Source: an uncultured Pseudomonas sp. (GTDB lineage: Bacteria > Pseudomonadota > Gammaproteobacteria > Pseudomonadales > Pseudomonadaceae). From it: a DNA stretch of 64,000 nt. Positions 44,030 to 53,141 of this stretch are shown in pieces (the first letter of the stretch is position 1; each line of letters begins with the position of its first letter). Location of the stretch: NCBI GenBank assembly GCA_943912755.1, contig CALTWF010000011.1, positions 1 to 64,000 of the forward strand, in the 5' to 3' direction. The notes below the pieces were generated by a model. That model ran no database searches. It saw nothing but the letters and a program-made list of their open reading frames with translations, and had not been told where the DNA came from. Position numbers and translations under genes: made by a program.

Positions 44030-45601
44030 GTGCGTATTTCCACTTCCCAGTACTACGAATCCAGTACCGCCAACTACTCGCGCAACTACTCGAACGTCGT
44101 CAAGACCGGCGAGGAAGCCAGCGACCTGATTCGCGTGCGCACCGCCGCCGACGATCCGGTAGGGGCGGCGCGCCTGCTCCAGCTCGAACACCAGAGCTCG
44201 ATGCTCAGCCAGTACGCATCCAACACCACGTCGGTGCGCAACAGCCTGAGTCAGGCCGAGACCACGCTGAACTCGATCAATACTCTTCTGCAGCGGGTCA
44301 ACGAGCTGGCCCTGGGGGCTGGCAACGGCAGCTTCACCGACACCGAGCGCAAGGCGACTGCCACCGAACTGGGCAGGCTCGAGGAGCAGTTGCTCAGCCT
44401 GATGAACACCCGCGACGAGAACGGTCAGTTCCTGTTCTCCGGCTCCAAGGGCGAGACCCAGCCGTTCGTGCGCAATGGCGATGGCACCTACAGCTACCAG
44501 GGCGACAACACCCAGTTGCAGTTGCAGGTCGGCGACATGCTGACCATGGCCAGCAACGACAGCGGTTTCGCCACTTTCCAGCAGGCGCTCAACACCAGTC
44601 GCACGCAGACTACCCTGACCGCGCCGGCGGATCCTGCCGACGTGCGCATGACTCTGTCCAACGGCCAGGTCTCGGCGAACATGGGCTACAACGATGCGTT
44701 CCGTGCCAACGAGCCTTACATCATCACCATGGTCAGCCCGACCCAGTTCTCCATCACCGACCAAGCCGGCAACGACTACACCAGCGAAGCCAGCGCTGGC
44801 GGGGTAATCGACCCAAACACCAGCGGCAGCATCGCAGTGAGCTTCCGGGGCGTAGACCTCAGGCTCAACGTCAACCTTGAAGCAGGCGAGAGCACTGCTG
44901 CACTCACCGGTCATTCGTTCACTCTTGCCTCCAAGCCCGACGAAATCAACGGCACCCGCAGCCCGGGCAACACGTCGAGCACCCAGATCACCGGTACTTC
45001 TATCGCCGACCCGGCGCTGTACGCCAAGGCGTTCCCGGAGGGTGGTGCGGTGGTCAAGTTCGGTACCGGTGGCACCTATGCGCTGTACGCCCAGCCGCTG
45101 ACCTCCGACAGCCGTCCGGTGGCTGAAGGCACCTTGGCGGCGGGAGATACCAGCCTCACAGCAGCCGGCGTTACCTTCAACTTCAGTGCCACGCCTGGTG
45201 ACGCCGACCAGTACATCGTATCGGTGAACAAGCACCAGACCCAGAACATCCTGGACACTGTCAGTCAACTGCGCCAGGCGCTGGAAACGCCGGTGGACGG
45301 CGATCCGATCGCGGGCCAGAAACTGAGTGCGGCCCTCGATTCGGCCATCGCCAACATCAGCAGCGGGCAGGACCAGCTAGGCTACACCGTGACCTCCATT
45401 GGTGGGCGGGGCAGGGCCCTGGATCTGCAGGAGCAGGCCAACGAAAGTCTGAGCATCGCCAATTCCAGCACCCAGTCGTCGATTCGCGACTCGGATCCAG
45501 CTGAGGTGATGACCCGCCTGACCCTGCAACAGACCATGCTCCAGGCGTCGCAGATGGCCTTCAGCCGGATCAGCCAGCTGAGTCTGTTCAACAGCCTGTA
45601 A
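44030..45601 (+). CDS. flgL: Hook-filament junction protein FlgL (HAP3)
   Basis: A 523-aa flagellin-like junction protein. N-terminal MRISTSQYYESSTANYSRNYSNVVKTGEEASDLIRVRTAADDPVGAARLLQLEHQ and C-terminal AEVMTRLTLQQTMLQASQMAFSRISQLSLFNSL are the coiled-coil ends that join hook and filament. The middle insertion (about 160-400) makes it longer than the shortest family members. The start is GTG (44030) with AAGGAG upstream. It is the last axial gene of the operon; the glycosyltransferase gene begins 112 nt later with no clear terminator between. Confidence 0.95.
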   Translation: MRISTSQYYESSTANYSRNYSNVVKTGEEASDLIRVRTAADDPVGAARLLQLEHQSSMLSQYASNTTSVRNSLSQAETTLNSINTLLQRVNELALGAGNGSFTDTERKATATELGRLEEQLLSLMNTRDENGQFLFSGSKGETQPFVRNGDGTYSYQGDNTQLQLQVGDMLTMASNDSGFATFQQALNTSRTQTTLTAPADPADVRMTLSNGQVSANMGYNDAFRANEPYIITMVSPTQFSITDQAGNDYTSEASAGGVIDPNTSGSIAVSFRGVDLRLNVNLEAGESTAALTGHSFTLASKPDEINGTRSPGNTSSTQITGTSIADPALYAKAFPEGGAVVKFGTGGTYALYAQPLTSDSRPVAEGTLAAGDTSLTAAGVTFNFSATPGDADQYIVSVNKHQTQNILDTVSQLRQALETPVDGDPIAGQKLSAALDSAIANISSGQDQLGYTVTSIGGRGRALDLQEQANESLSIANSSTQSSIRDSDPAEVMTRLTLQQTMLQASQMAFSRISQLSLFNSL

Positions 45602-45713
45602 TCGGTGCCCCGCTGCGCGATCCTTGAGTCGCGCAGCGGTTCGTCCCCCCATTCCCAGCGGTCCTGGCTGTTCCGTTTCCTCCAGGGGCAGTCACCGCTC
45701 GAGAGCTCCCCTC

Positions 45714-48700
45714 GTGAATCCAGTGCCCCTCGTCAGTCTCGTCATTCCTGCCAACGATTCGCGGTTTTTCCGCGCGGCGCTGCTCGGTGCCATGGCGCAG
45801 AGCCATGCAAACCTCGAAGTCATTGTCTGCGACGAAGGTCGGGACGAGCAGGTCAAGACCATCTTCGATGAGCTGGAGCCACTGGCGCGCTGCCCGCTGT
45901 ACTACCAGCGCAACCCTCAGCCTCTTGGCTTGCCGCGCAACCTGTTGGCCGGGCTCGAGCTGGCCCGCGGCGATTATGTGCAGTTTCTGTGTGATGACGA
46001 CCGTCTCCTGGCCGATTGCATCAGTGCAGAGCTGGAGCTTTTCCTTTCGCAGCCGGATGTGAGCTTGGTCGCCACTCGCCGTACCTTGGTGGATGGTGAT
46101 GATTACGCCTTGCCCCAGCGCCTGGAGAACAGCTGGTTCACCTGGGGGCAGACGATCTATCACGGCAACGACCTGCTGGACTTCTTCCAAAGCAACCCGT
46201 TGAACTTCATCGGCGGCTTCAGCAACACCCTGATGCGCGCCGTAGACCTGGTCGAGCTGCTGCCGGCGCTGGTCGAGGCGGGCTTCCATGCTCGCCTCGA
46301 TTTTGCCCTGTTCGTTTGCCTGCTGCGTCGTGGCCATCTGGGCGTCACCAGCTACGTCAACTGTATCGAACGTATTCATCCGGGGCAGCTGCGTCGCCAG
46401 GCCGAGCTGCAGCCTGCCCGTGCCACCGAGCTACAGTGGCTTCTCAGCATGTTCGCTGTCCGCCCACCGGCGGCTGAGGCCTTCTCTGGTTGGGTCCGCA
46501 TGCAGGTACTGCCGGCTGAGATGCAGGGTGTTGAACGGACCTGGGAAAACCTGCTCCTGGTTCATGCGCTGCGCGGCCTGCAGGCGCTTCAGGAGTCCCA
46601 GGTCGGTACCGATTGCGAGAGCTTCGCCGACTTGTACAAACAATGGCTGGCCTGCCGTCAGGATCCTCTGGTGTTGCGCCGTCTGATGCGCCTGAGCGAG
46701 CACTGGGAGCGGCGCCCGCAAATCGCTGTGGTGGTGATCGATGGTGAGAACGACCGTCAGGCGCGCCAGTTCACCCTGGACAGCATCGCCCGACAGTGTC
46801 ATGCCGCAGCCGCGACCCTGTTGCTGAGTGCCGGGCAGGTGCCGGATGGGTTGGATGGCGGCTTGATCAGCCGACCGTTGCAGCCTGATTGGGCGCAGCA
46901 ACTGAACGAGCTACTGCCAGAAATGGAGGGTATCGACTGGTTCTGGCTGCTGCGGGCGGGGGACCGTCCGAGCGAGTTCAGCCTGATGTTGCTGGCTGAG
47001 CGCGTGGTGCGCCTGGAGAACATTGCCTGTATCTATGGGGACGAGGGTGGCCTGAACGATGGGGCTTCCGTTGAGCCGATGTTCAAGCCGGACTTCAATC
47101 TCGACCTGCAGCGCGCCTATCCCTTCACGGGTCGTGCGCTGGCGTTTTCCCGGGAGCATTTCCTGTCCGCCGGCGGTTTCGCCTCCGGCTACCGCGAACT
47201 GGCCCCTCACGACCTGCTCTGGCGGCTTGTCGAACGTCATGGGCCGCAAGTCGTCGAACACATCCCCGAGGTCATGCTCGAGTCTAGCGTCGGCTTTGCT
47301 GCATGGGTGTCTGCGACGGTGACGGTGGAGGAGAATCCCCGGGTCCTGGATGCTCACCTGCAGCGCCTCGGCGTGGCTTACCGGCTGGACAATCCGCCAG
47401 GCAGCATAGTCAACCAGATCCGCTACCTGCACGATCGCCAGCCGAAGGTGACCCTGGTCATCAGCTTCCGCGACCAGCTTGAGGCGTTGCAGCGTTGCCT
47501 GGAGAGTGTGTTGGGCAAGACCACCTATCCCGACTACGACGTGCTGGTCATCGATAATGCCAGCCAGCGCGAGGACTCCCGGGCCTGGCTGGCGGCCATG
47601 GCGCAGCTTGGCGGGCGTCTGAAAGTGCTGACCCTGGACGAGGAAACTGGCTTCGCCGCCCAGCAGAACCTGGCCGCGCAGCAGGCTCGTGGCGAGTATC
47701 TGCTGATGCTCGATGTGTTTGCCGTGGTCACCGAGGGCGACTGGCTGGATGAGCTGGTCGCTTATGGCCAGCGTCCGGAAGTCGGCATGGTCGGCGCCGA
47801 ACTGCGCAGTGCCAGCGGCCTGGTGATCGATGCCGGCAGAATCCTCGGTTTGCGTGGTACCGCCTGCTCGCCGTTTCTTGGCGAGTCGGTCGAGGCGGCG
47901 GGGTACATGCAGCGCCTGCAGGTGGCACAGAATTATTCGGCATTGGGCACCGGCTGCCTGTTGCTACGCAAGCAACTGTTCCTTGATCTGGGTGGCTTCG
48001 ACGCTGCCGCGTTCAGCTTCGCATTCAGCGACGTCGACCTGGGGTTGCGACTGCTCAAGGCGGGATACCTCAGCGTCTGGACGCCGCGAGCGAGGCTGGT
48101 GCTGGATCGGCCGGAGGAAGACGTCGATCCGCAGAGTGAGGCTCGTCAACAAGCGCTATTGCTGGAGGAGCGGGACAACCTGCTGCATGCATGGCTACCG
48201 GTGATCGCCCGTGATCCTGCCTACAACATCAATCTCAGCCTCAAGGAATCGGCGTTCCGCATGGAGTCGGGGCTACGGGCTGGCTGGCTGCCCTTTGTCG
48301 GTCGTTCGTTGCCCCATGTGCTGGCCTTGCCCATGAACAAGTCGGCGGTGGGGCACTATCGGGTGCTCAAGCCGCTGGCCGAACTGGAAGCGGCGGGCTG
48401 GGTTACCCAGCAGCAGTATTTCGACATTCCTGGCAACGTCGAGCTGGCCCGTATCGCACCGGACGTGGCGATCCTCCAGGGGCGCTACACCGAGAGCTCC
48501 ATCAAGGAAATCGAGCGCTTGAAGACCTGGTCAAAAGGCTTCGTGATCTACGAGCTGGACGATTACGTCATCGATGTGCCGAAGAAGAACGACCACCTGA
48601 AGCACGTGCCCCATGACATGAAGAGCTCGCTGCGTCGCGGCATCGCTCGCTGCGACCGCCTTGTGGTCTCCACCGAGTCCTTGGCCGATGTGCTAAGCGA

Positions 48701-49295
48701 CGCCCACCAGGATATTCGCGTGTTGCCCAACATGCTGGCGGAGGAACTGTGGGTCGGTCGTCTTGCCCGTCGGCGCACGTCGCGCAAGCCACGGGTAGGG
48801 TGGGGCGGTGGTACCAGTCACCGGGGGGATCTGGAATTGATCTCCGATGTGATCAAGACCCTGGCCGGCGAGGTCGAGTGGGTCTTCTTCGGCATGTGTC
48901 CGGCGAACCTGTTGCCCTACATCCACGAGTTCCATCCATCGGTCGGTCTGGATGCCTATCCGGCCAAGCTGTCGAGCCTGAACCTGGACTTGGCGCTGGC
49001 GCCGTTGGAGTTCCATATCTTCAACGATTGCAAGAGCAACCTGCGCCTGCTGGAGTACGGCGCTTGCGGGTATCCGGTGATCGTCAGCGATACCGCCGCC
49101 TACCGGGGCTACTTGCCTTGTACCCGGGTCAAGAGCAACTCCGTCGAGGAGTGGCTGGACGCGATCCGCATGCACCTGGCCGATCCCGAAGCCAGCTACC
49201 GCATGGGGGACCAGTTGCATGACGAAGTGATGCGCAACTTCGTCCTGCGGCCGGAGCATGTACAGGTCTGGTACGACGGCTGGATGCCGGGGTAG
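45714..49295 (+). CDS. Giant three- to four-module flagellin glycosyltransferase (FgtA/Fgt1-like)
   Basis: A 1193-aa cytosolic glycosyltransferase. Module 1 is a GT2 domain (about residues 4-250: LVSLVIPANDSRFFRAALLGAMAQSHANLEVIVCDEG, then FLCDDD as metal-binding acids). Module 2 (about 333-570) is a degenerate GT2. Module 3 (about 578-850) is a second typical GT2 (VTLVISFRDQLEALQRCLESVL, DYDVLVIDNASQ). Module 4 (about 870-1193) is GT-B-like (GHYRVLKPLAELEAAGW, VIYELDDYVI, LRLLEYGACGYPVIVSD). P. aeruginosa FgtA and P. syringae Fgt1 have the same size and place after flgL, so O-glycosylation of flagellin is likely. The GTG at 45714 (VNPVPLVSLVIP) is preferred over a 30-codon upstream extension. 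Confidence 0.88.
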   Translation: MNPVPLVSLVIPANDSRFFRAALLGAMAQSHANLEVIVCDEGRDEQVKTIFDELEPLARCPLYYQRNPQPLGLPRNLLAGLELARGDYVQFLCDDDRLLADCISAELELFLSQPDVSLVATRRTLVDGDDYALPQRLENSWFTWGQTIYHGNDLLDFFQSNPLNFIGGFSNTLMRAVDLVELLPALVEAGFHARLDFALFVCLLRRGHLGVTSYVNCIERIHPGQLRRQAELQPARATELQWLLSMFAVRPPAAEAFSGWVRMQVLPAEMQGVERTWENLLLVHALRGLQALQESQVGTDCESFADLYKQWLACRQDPLVLRRLMRLSEHWERRPQIAVVVIDGENDRQARQFTLDSIARQCHAAAATLLLSAGQVPDGLDGGLISRPLQPDWAQQLNELLPEMEGIDWFWLLRAGDRPSEFSLMLLAERVVRLENIACIYGDEGGLNDGASVEPMFKPDFNLDLQRAYPFTGRALAFSREHFLSAGGFASGYRELAPHDLLWRLVERHGPQVVEHIPEVMLESSVGFAAWVSATVTVEENPRVLDAHLQRLGVAYRLDNPPGSIVNQIRYLHDRQPKVTLVISFRDQLEALQRCLESVLGKTTYPDYDVLVIDNASQREDSRAWLAAMAQLGGRLKVLTLDEETGFAAQQNLAAQQARGEYLLMLDVFAVVTEGDWLDELVAYGQRPEVGMVGAELRSASGLVIDAGRILGLRGTACSPFLGESVEAAGYMQRLQVAQNYSALGTGCLLLRKQLFLDLGGFDAAAFSFAFSDVDLGLRLLKAGYLSVWTPRARLVLDRPEEDVDPQSEARQQALLLEERDNLLHAWLPVIARDPAYNINLSLKESAFRMESGLRAGWLPFVGRSLPHVLALPMNKSAVGHYRVLKPLAELEAAGWVTQQQYFDIPGNVELARIAPDVAILQGRYTESSIKEIERLKTWSKGFVIYELDDYVIDVPKKNDHLKHVPHDMKSSLRRGIARCDRLVVSTESLADVLSDAHQDIRVLPNMLAEELWVGRLARRRTSRKPRVGWGGGTSHRGDLELISDVIKTLAGEVEWVFFGMCPANLLPYIHEFHPSVGLDAYPAKLSSLNLDLALAPLEFHIFNDCKSNLRLLEYGACGYPVIVSDTAAYRGYLPCTRVKSNSVEEWLDAIRMHLADPEASYRMGDQLHDEVMRNFVLRPEHVQVWYDGWMPG

Positions 49296-49345
49296 GAACG
49301 GTTCCGAAACCTGCCATGCGAGATCATCCGTAAACAGGAGATCCA

Positions 49346-49375
49346 ATGGGCGCTGTGAATCCAGAACCTCGCTGA
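49346..49375 (+). CDS. Possible 9-codon minigene before rfbF
   Basis: ATG with a strong AGGAG 5 nt upstream opens a 9-aa frame (MGAVNPEPR) ending in TGA. The string GTGAATCCAG inside it also forms the start of the giant glycosyltransferase gene at 45714. It could be a leader peptide or a scar of rearrangement. Confidence 0.15.
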   Translation: MGAVNPEPR

Positions 49376-49450
49376 ACTGGGCCTCGTGCAGGATGGTTTT
49401 GGGGCCGCTGCCGCGGTCCGTCGCGGGCACTGTCAATATCAGGCGTAATC

Positions 49451-49465
49451 TGGCGCGTTTCCTGC
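49451..49465 (+). promoter_or_regulatory. Sigma54 promoter candidate of the rfbF operon
   Basis: TGGCGC (49451-49456), 5 nt, CTGC (49462-49465), with GG and GC correctly spaced, 62 nt before the rfbF ATG. A GTCAATA string (FleQ half-site-like) lies about 15 nt upstream. The -12 element has C where T is usual. Confidence 0.5.
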
Positions 49466-49526
49466 AGGTCCCCCTCCCATCGCCATAAATCCCGCGCTGT
49501 AGCCGTGCGCGACGAGAGGGAAGGAC

Positions 49527-50300
49527 ATGAAGGCAGTAATTCTGGCCGGAGGGCTGGGCACCCGCATCAGCGAGGAGTCGCACCTCAAGCCCAAGCCAAT
49601 GATCGAGATCGGCGGGAAGCCAATTCTCTGGCACATCATGAAGCAGTACTCGGCCCACGGGATCCACGATTTCGTGGTGTGCCTTGGTTACAAGGGCTAC
49701 GCGATCAAGGATTTCTTCGCCAACTACTTCCTGCATACCTCCGACGTCACCTTCGACATGCGCGCCAACCGCATGGATGTCCACCAGAACTACAGCGAGC
49801 CATGGCGCGTGACCCTGGTCGATACCGGCGAGGAAACCATGACCGGCGGCCGTCTGCGCCGTGCCGCACGCTACCTCGAAGACGAGCAGGCGTTCTGCTT
49901 CACCTATGGCGACGGTGTGTCCGACCTGAACATCGGCGCGCTGGTGGATTTCCATCTGGAGCACGGCAGGCTCGCCACGGTTACCGCCGTGCAGCCACCG
50001 GGACGCTACGGCGCGCTGCAGCGTGACGGCGACCGGGTCAGCGGCTTCATCGAGAAACCCCGCGGCGACGGTGGCTGGATCAACGGCGGCTTCTTCGTCC
50101 TGTCGCCGAAAGTGCTGCCCTACATCGCCGGCGACCAGACCTCCTGGGAGTCCGAGCCCCTCGCGCAACTGGCCGACGAGGACCAGTTGCGTGCCTTCCA
50201 GCACGATGGTTTCTGGCACCCGATGGACACCCTGCGCGACAAGAACCACCTGGAACAACTCTGGCAGAGCGGGGAGGCCCCATGGAAACAGTGGGCCTGA
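49527..50300 (+). CDS. rfbF: Glucose-1-phosphate cytidylyltransferase (RfbF)
   Basis: A 257-aa nucleotidyltransferase that makes CDP-glucose from CTP and glucose 1-phosphate, the first step of CDP-deoxysugar synthesis. The N-terminal signature [42 protein letters not shown] includes the nucleotide-binding loop and catalytic Lys, and [12 protein letters not shown] holds the metal-binding Asp. AGGGAAGGAC precedes the ATG. It is first in a tightly overlapping operon, with the next gene starting 19 nt before its stop. Confidence 0.95.
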   Translation: MKAVILAGGLGTRISEESHLKPKPMIEIGGKPILWHIMKQYSAHGIHDFVVCLGYKGYAIKDFFANYFLHTSDVTFDMRANRMDVHQNYSEPWRVTLVDTGEETMTGGRLRRAARYLEDEQAFCFTYGDGVSDLNIGALVDFHLEHGRLATVTAVQPPGRYGALQRDGDRVSGFIEKPRGDGGWINGGFFVLSPKVLPYIAGDQTSWESEPLAQLADEDQLRAFQHDGFWHPMDTLRDKNHLEQLWQSGEAPWKQWA

Positions 50301-51364
50301 GCGCTGATTTCTGGGCCGGCAAGCGCGTCCTGCTGACCGGCCACACCGGTTTCAAGGGCAGTTGGCTGGCCTTGTGGTTGCGCGAGATGGGCGCCGAAGT
50401 CACCGGCTTCGCCCTCGATCCCCAGCCCGGTCCAAACCTGTACGAGCTGGCCAGGGTCGGTCGCGACATCAAGGACGCCCGTGGTGACCTGCGTGACCTC
50501 GGCGCGCTGCTCGAAGTGGTGTCCGAGGCCCAGCCGGAGATCGTCCTGCACCTGGCTGCGCAGCCATTGGTACGCGAGGCCTACCGCGATCCGCTGGGTA
50601 CCTATTCCAGCAACGTGATGGGCACCCTCAACCTGCTCGAAGCGATCCGCCAGATCGGCGGGGTGCGCGCGGTGGTACTGGTGACCACCGACAAGGTCTA
50701 CGCCAACCAGGAGTGGCCGTGGCCGTACCGCGAGAACGAGGCCCTGGGCGGACATGACCCGTACAGCAGCAGCAAGGCCTGCTGCGAGCTGCTGGCGCAG
50801 TCCTACACGGCATCGTTCTTCCCCCCGGCCAGTCATGCCGAGCATGGCCTGGCCCTGGCGACCGCGCGGGCAGGCAACGTGCTGGGCGGTGGCGATTTCG
50901 CCGCCGAGCGCCTGATTCCCGATGTGCTCAAGGCCTGGGACGCGGGGCACCCGGTGACCCTGCGTTATCCACAGGCGGTCCGCCCGTGGCAGCACGCCCT
51001 GGAGCCGCTGGCCGGTTACCTGCTGCTGGCCCATCGGCTGTACACCGAAGGCCCGGCGTTCGCCGGTGCCTGGAACTTCGGCCCCAACGAGGGCGATATG
51101 TGCAGCGTCGGCGACGTGGTCGCCCACCTCGCCAGGCAGTGGCCGGATTCACCGGGCATGCGTGTCGAGCCGAGCGACCTGCACGAGGCCGGCGTACTGC
51201 GCCTGGACAGCGGCCGCGCGCGGCAGTTGCTCGGCTGGCGCACGCGCTGGTCGCTGCGCGAGTGCCTGGAGCACACCCTGCAATGGCACCTGGCGTGGAA
51301 GCGCGGCGACGACCTGCGTGGCGTGACCCTCGACCAGTTGAACCTGTACGCGGAGTTGTCGTGA
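50282..51364 (+). CDS. rfbG: CDP-glucose 4,6-dehydratase (RfbG)
   Basis: A 360-aa extended short-chain dehydrogenase that converts CDP-glucose to CDP-4-keto-6-deoxyglucose. The NAD site is [18 protein letters not shown] (about residues 15-32). The family-typical [36 protein letters not shown] carries the catalytic Thr-Asp-Lys and the YxxxK-like PYSSSK. It overlaps rfbF by 19 nt and the epimerase gene by 4 nt, so all three are translationally coupled. Confidence 0.95.
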   Translation: METVGLSADFWAGKRVLLTGHTGFKGSWLALWLREMGAEVTGFALDPQPGPNLYELARVGRDIKDARGDLRDLGALLEVVSEAQPEIVLHLAAQPLVREAYRDPLGTYSSNVMGTLNLLEAIRQIGGVRAVVLVTTDKVYANQEWPWPYRENEALGGHDPYSSSKACCELLAQSYTASFFPPASHAEHGLALATARAGNVLGGGDFAAERLIPDVLKAWDAGHPVTLRYPQAVRPWQHALEPLAGYLLLAHRLYTEGPAFAGAWNFGPNEGDMCSVGDVVAHLARQWPDSPGMRVEPSDLHEAGVLRLDSGRARQLLGWRTRWSLRECLEHTLQWHLAWKRGDDLRGVTLDQLNLYAELS

Positions 51365-51921
51365 GCGATCTGCAACTGCAGCCGTTGCCCCTGGCGGGCC
51401 TGTACAGCGTGCAGCACAAGCGCCATGGCGACGCCCGTGGCCAGTTTGCCCGGCTGTTCTGCGAAGGCAGCCTGGCCGGGCTGGACGTGCCGTTCCATAT
51501 CCGCCAGATCAACCACTCGCGCACCCTCGGCAGCGGCTCGGTCCGTGGCCTGCACTACCAGCAGGGCGAGCAGCCCGAGGCCAAGCTGATCACCTGCCTG
51601 CGCGGCGAGGTGTGGGATGTGGCGGTGGACCTGCGCCAGGGCTCGCCGACCTTCCTGCACTGGCACGCCGAGCGGCTCAAGGAAGGCGACGGTCGCAGCC
51701 TGCTGATCCCGGCCGGTTTTGCCCATGGTTTCCAGGTGCTCGGTGACGAAGCCGAGCTGCTGTACCTGCACAGTGCCGACTACGCGCCGGGTCGCGAAGG
51801 CGGGCTGTCGGTGCATGACCCGCGCCTGGCGATCGCCTGGCCGTTGCCTGTCAAGAATCTGTCGGCCCGGGATGAAGCCCATCCCTGGCTGGATCACCAT
51901 TTCACCGGAGTGCCTGCATGA
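51361..51921 (+). CDS. dTDP/CDP-4-keto-6-deoxysugar 3,5-epimerase-like protein (RfbC/RmlC family)
   Basis: A 186-aa cupin epimerase. GLHYQQGEQPEAKLITCLRGEVWDVAVDLRQGSPTFLHWHAERL (about residues 61-105) contains the catalytic His in GLHYQ, and LLIPAGFAHGFQVLGDEAELLYLHSADYAPGREGGL (about 115-150) holds the conserved Tyr region. It should epimerise C5 and/or C3 of the keto sugar made by RfbG. The start is GTG at 51361 inside the GTGA overlap with rfbG. In this operon the nucleotide carrier is CDP, not dTDP, by context. Confidence 0.88.
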   Translation: MSDLQLQPLPLAGLYSVQHKRHGDARGQFARLFCEGSLAGLDVPFHIRQINHSRTLGSGSVRGLHYQQGEQPEAKLITCLRGEVWDVAVDLRQGSPTFLHWHAERLKEGDGRSLLIPAGFAHGFQVLGDEAELLYLHSADYAPGREGGLSVHDPRLAIAWPLPVKNLSARDEAHPWLDHHFTGVPA

Positions 51922-53141
51922 ATTGCCGTGGCTGTGGCGCAGCACTGAACCTGCCGTTGATCGACCTGGGCACCGCGCCGCCTTCCAACGCCTACCTACG
52001 CGCCGAGCAACTGGCCCAGGCCGAGGCCTGGCTGCCGCTGAAGGTCGGCGTGTGCCAGCAATGCTGGCTGGTGCAGACCGAGGACTACACCCGCGCCGAC
52101 ACGCTGTTCGACGCCGACTATGCCTATTTCAGCTCCTATTCCAGCTCATGGCTGGCCCATGCCCGGCAGTATGTCGAGGACATGAGCGGGCGTTTCGGCC
52201 TGGGCCCGCACAGCCGGGTGGTGGAGATCGCCGCCAACGACGGCTACCTGCTGCAGTACGTCGCCGCCCGCGGCATTCCCTGCCTGGGTGTCGAGCCGAC
52301 CCGCAGTACCGCCCAGGCGGCACGCGGCAAGGGCCTGGAGATCCGCGAGGTGTTCTTCGGCGAGCACAGCGCGCGACAACTGGCGGAGGAGGGCTGGGCC
52401 GCCGACCTGATGGCGGCCAACAACGTGCTGGCCCATGTCCCGGACATCAACGATTTTCTCCGCGGCTTCGCCACCCTGCTCAAGCCGGCCGGGGTGGCAA
52501 CCTTCGAGTTTCCCCACCTGCTCAGCCTGGTGGCCGAGAGCCAGTTCGACACCCTGTACCACGAGCACTATTCCTACCTGTCACTGACAGCGGTGCGCAC
52601 CCTGTGCCAGCGCAATGGTCTGGAGATCTTCGACGTCCAGGAACTGCCGACCCATGGCGGTTCGCTGCGGGTCTTCGTGCAGCGGCAAGCGGGGCCGCAC
52701 GCCGTGTTGCCGACGGTACAGGCGCTGCTTGAGGTGGAGGACAAGGTCGGCGTGAGCACGCCCGGTTTCTACTCGACCCTGGCCCCTGCCGCCGAACGGA
52801 TCAAGCATCAGTTACTGCGCTTCCTGCTCCAGGCCAGGGCCGAAGGCAAGCGCGTGGTGGGCTACGGCGCGGCGGCCAAAGGCAACACCCTGCTTAACTA
52901 TGCAGGGGTGCGCGCGGACCTGCTGGCCTGGGTCGCCGACGCCAACCCGCACAAGCAGGGCAAGTTCCTGCCGGGCAGTCGCATTCCGGTGGTGGCACCG
53001 GAGCGCCTGGCCATCGAGCAACCGGACTATGTGCTGGTGCTGCCGTGGAACCTGCTCAAGGAGGTCAGTGAGCAGCAGGCGCTGGTGCGCGAATGGGGCG
53101 GGCGCTTCGTGATCGCCGTGCCGGAGCTGACCGTCCTGTGA
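51918..53141 (+). CDS. Sugar C-methyltransferase (TylCIII/EvaC type, zinc-binding)
   Basis: A 407-aa enzyme of the C3-methylating deoxysugar family. The N-terminal zinc motif is CRGCG with a later CQQCWLVQ (Cys residues near 3, 6, 52 and 55). The SAM domain has VVEIAANDGYLLQYVAARG (about 94-112), then the active-site stretch TLYHEHYSYLSLTAV (about 213-227). The C-terminal domain contains VVGYGAAAKGNTLLNYAGV. Relatives add methyl to C3 of 4-keto-6-deoxy sugars. Its place between the epimerase and reductase genes, with ATGA overlaps, implies CDP-3-C-methyl-6-deoxyhexose synthesis. Confidence 0.87.
   Translation: MNCRGCGAALNLPLIDLGTAPPSNAYLRAEQLAQAEAWLPLKVGVCQQCWLVQTEDYTRADTLFDADYAYFSSYSSSWLAHARQYVEDMSGRFGLGPHSRVVEIAANDGYLLQYVAARGIPCLGVEPTRSTAQAARGKGLEIREVFFGEHSARQLAEEGWAADLMAANNVLAHVPDINDFLRGFATLLKPAGVATFEFPHLLSLVAESQFDTLYHEHYSYLSLTAVRTLCQRNGLEIFDVQELPTHGGSLRVFVQRQAGPHAVLPTVQALLEVEDKVGVSTPGFYSTLAPAAERIKHQLLRFLLQARAEGKRVVGYGAAAKGNTLLNYAGVRADLLAWVADANPHKQGKFLPGSRIPVVAPERLAIEQPDYVLVLPWNLLKEVSEQQALVREWGGRFVIAVPELTVL

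Noticed and set aside
45602..45713. TGGCTG-N5-TTTC as a sigma54 promoter for the first giant glycosyltransferase
   Set aside because: The essential GC of the -12 box is missing. Transcription from flgL is the simpler view.
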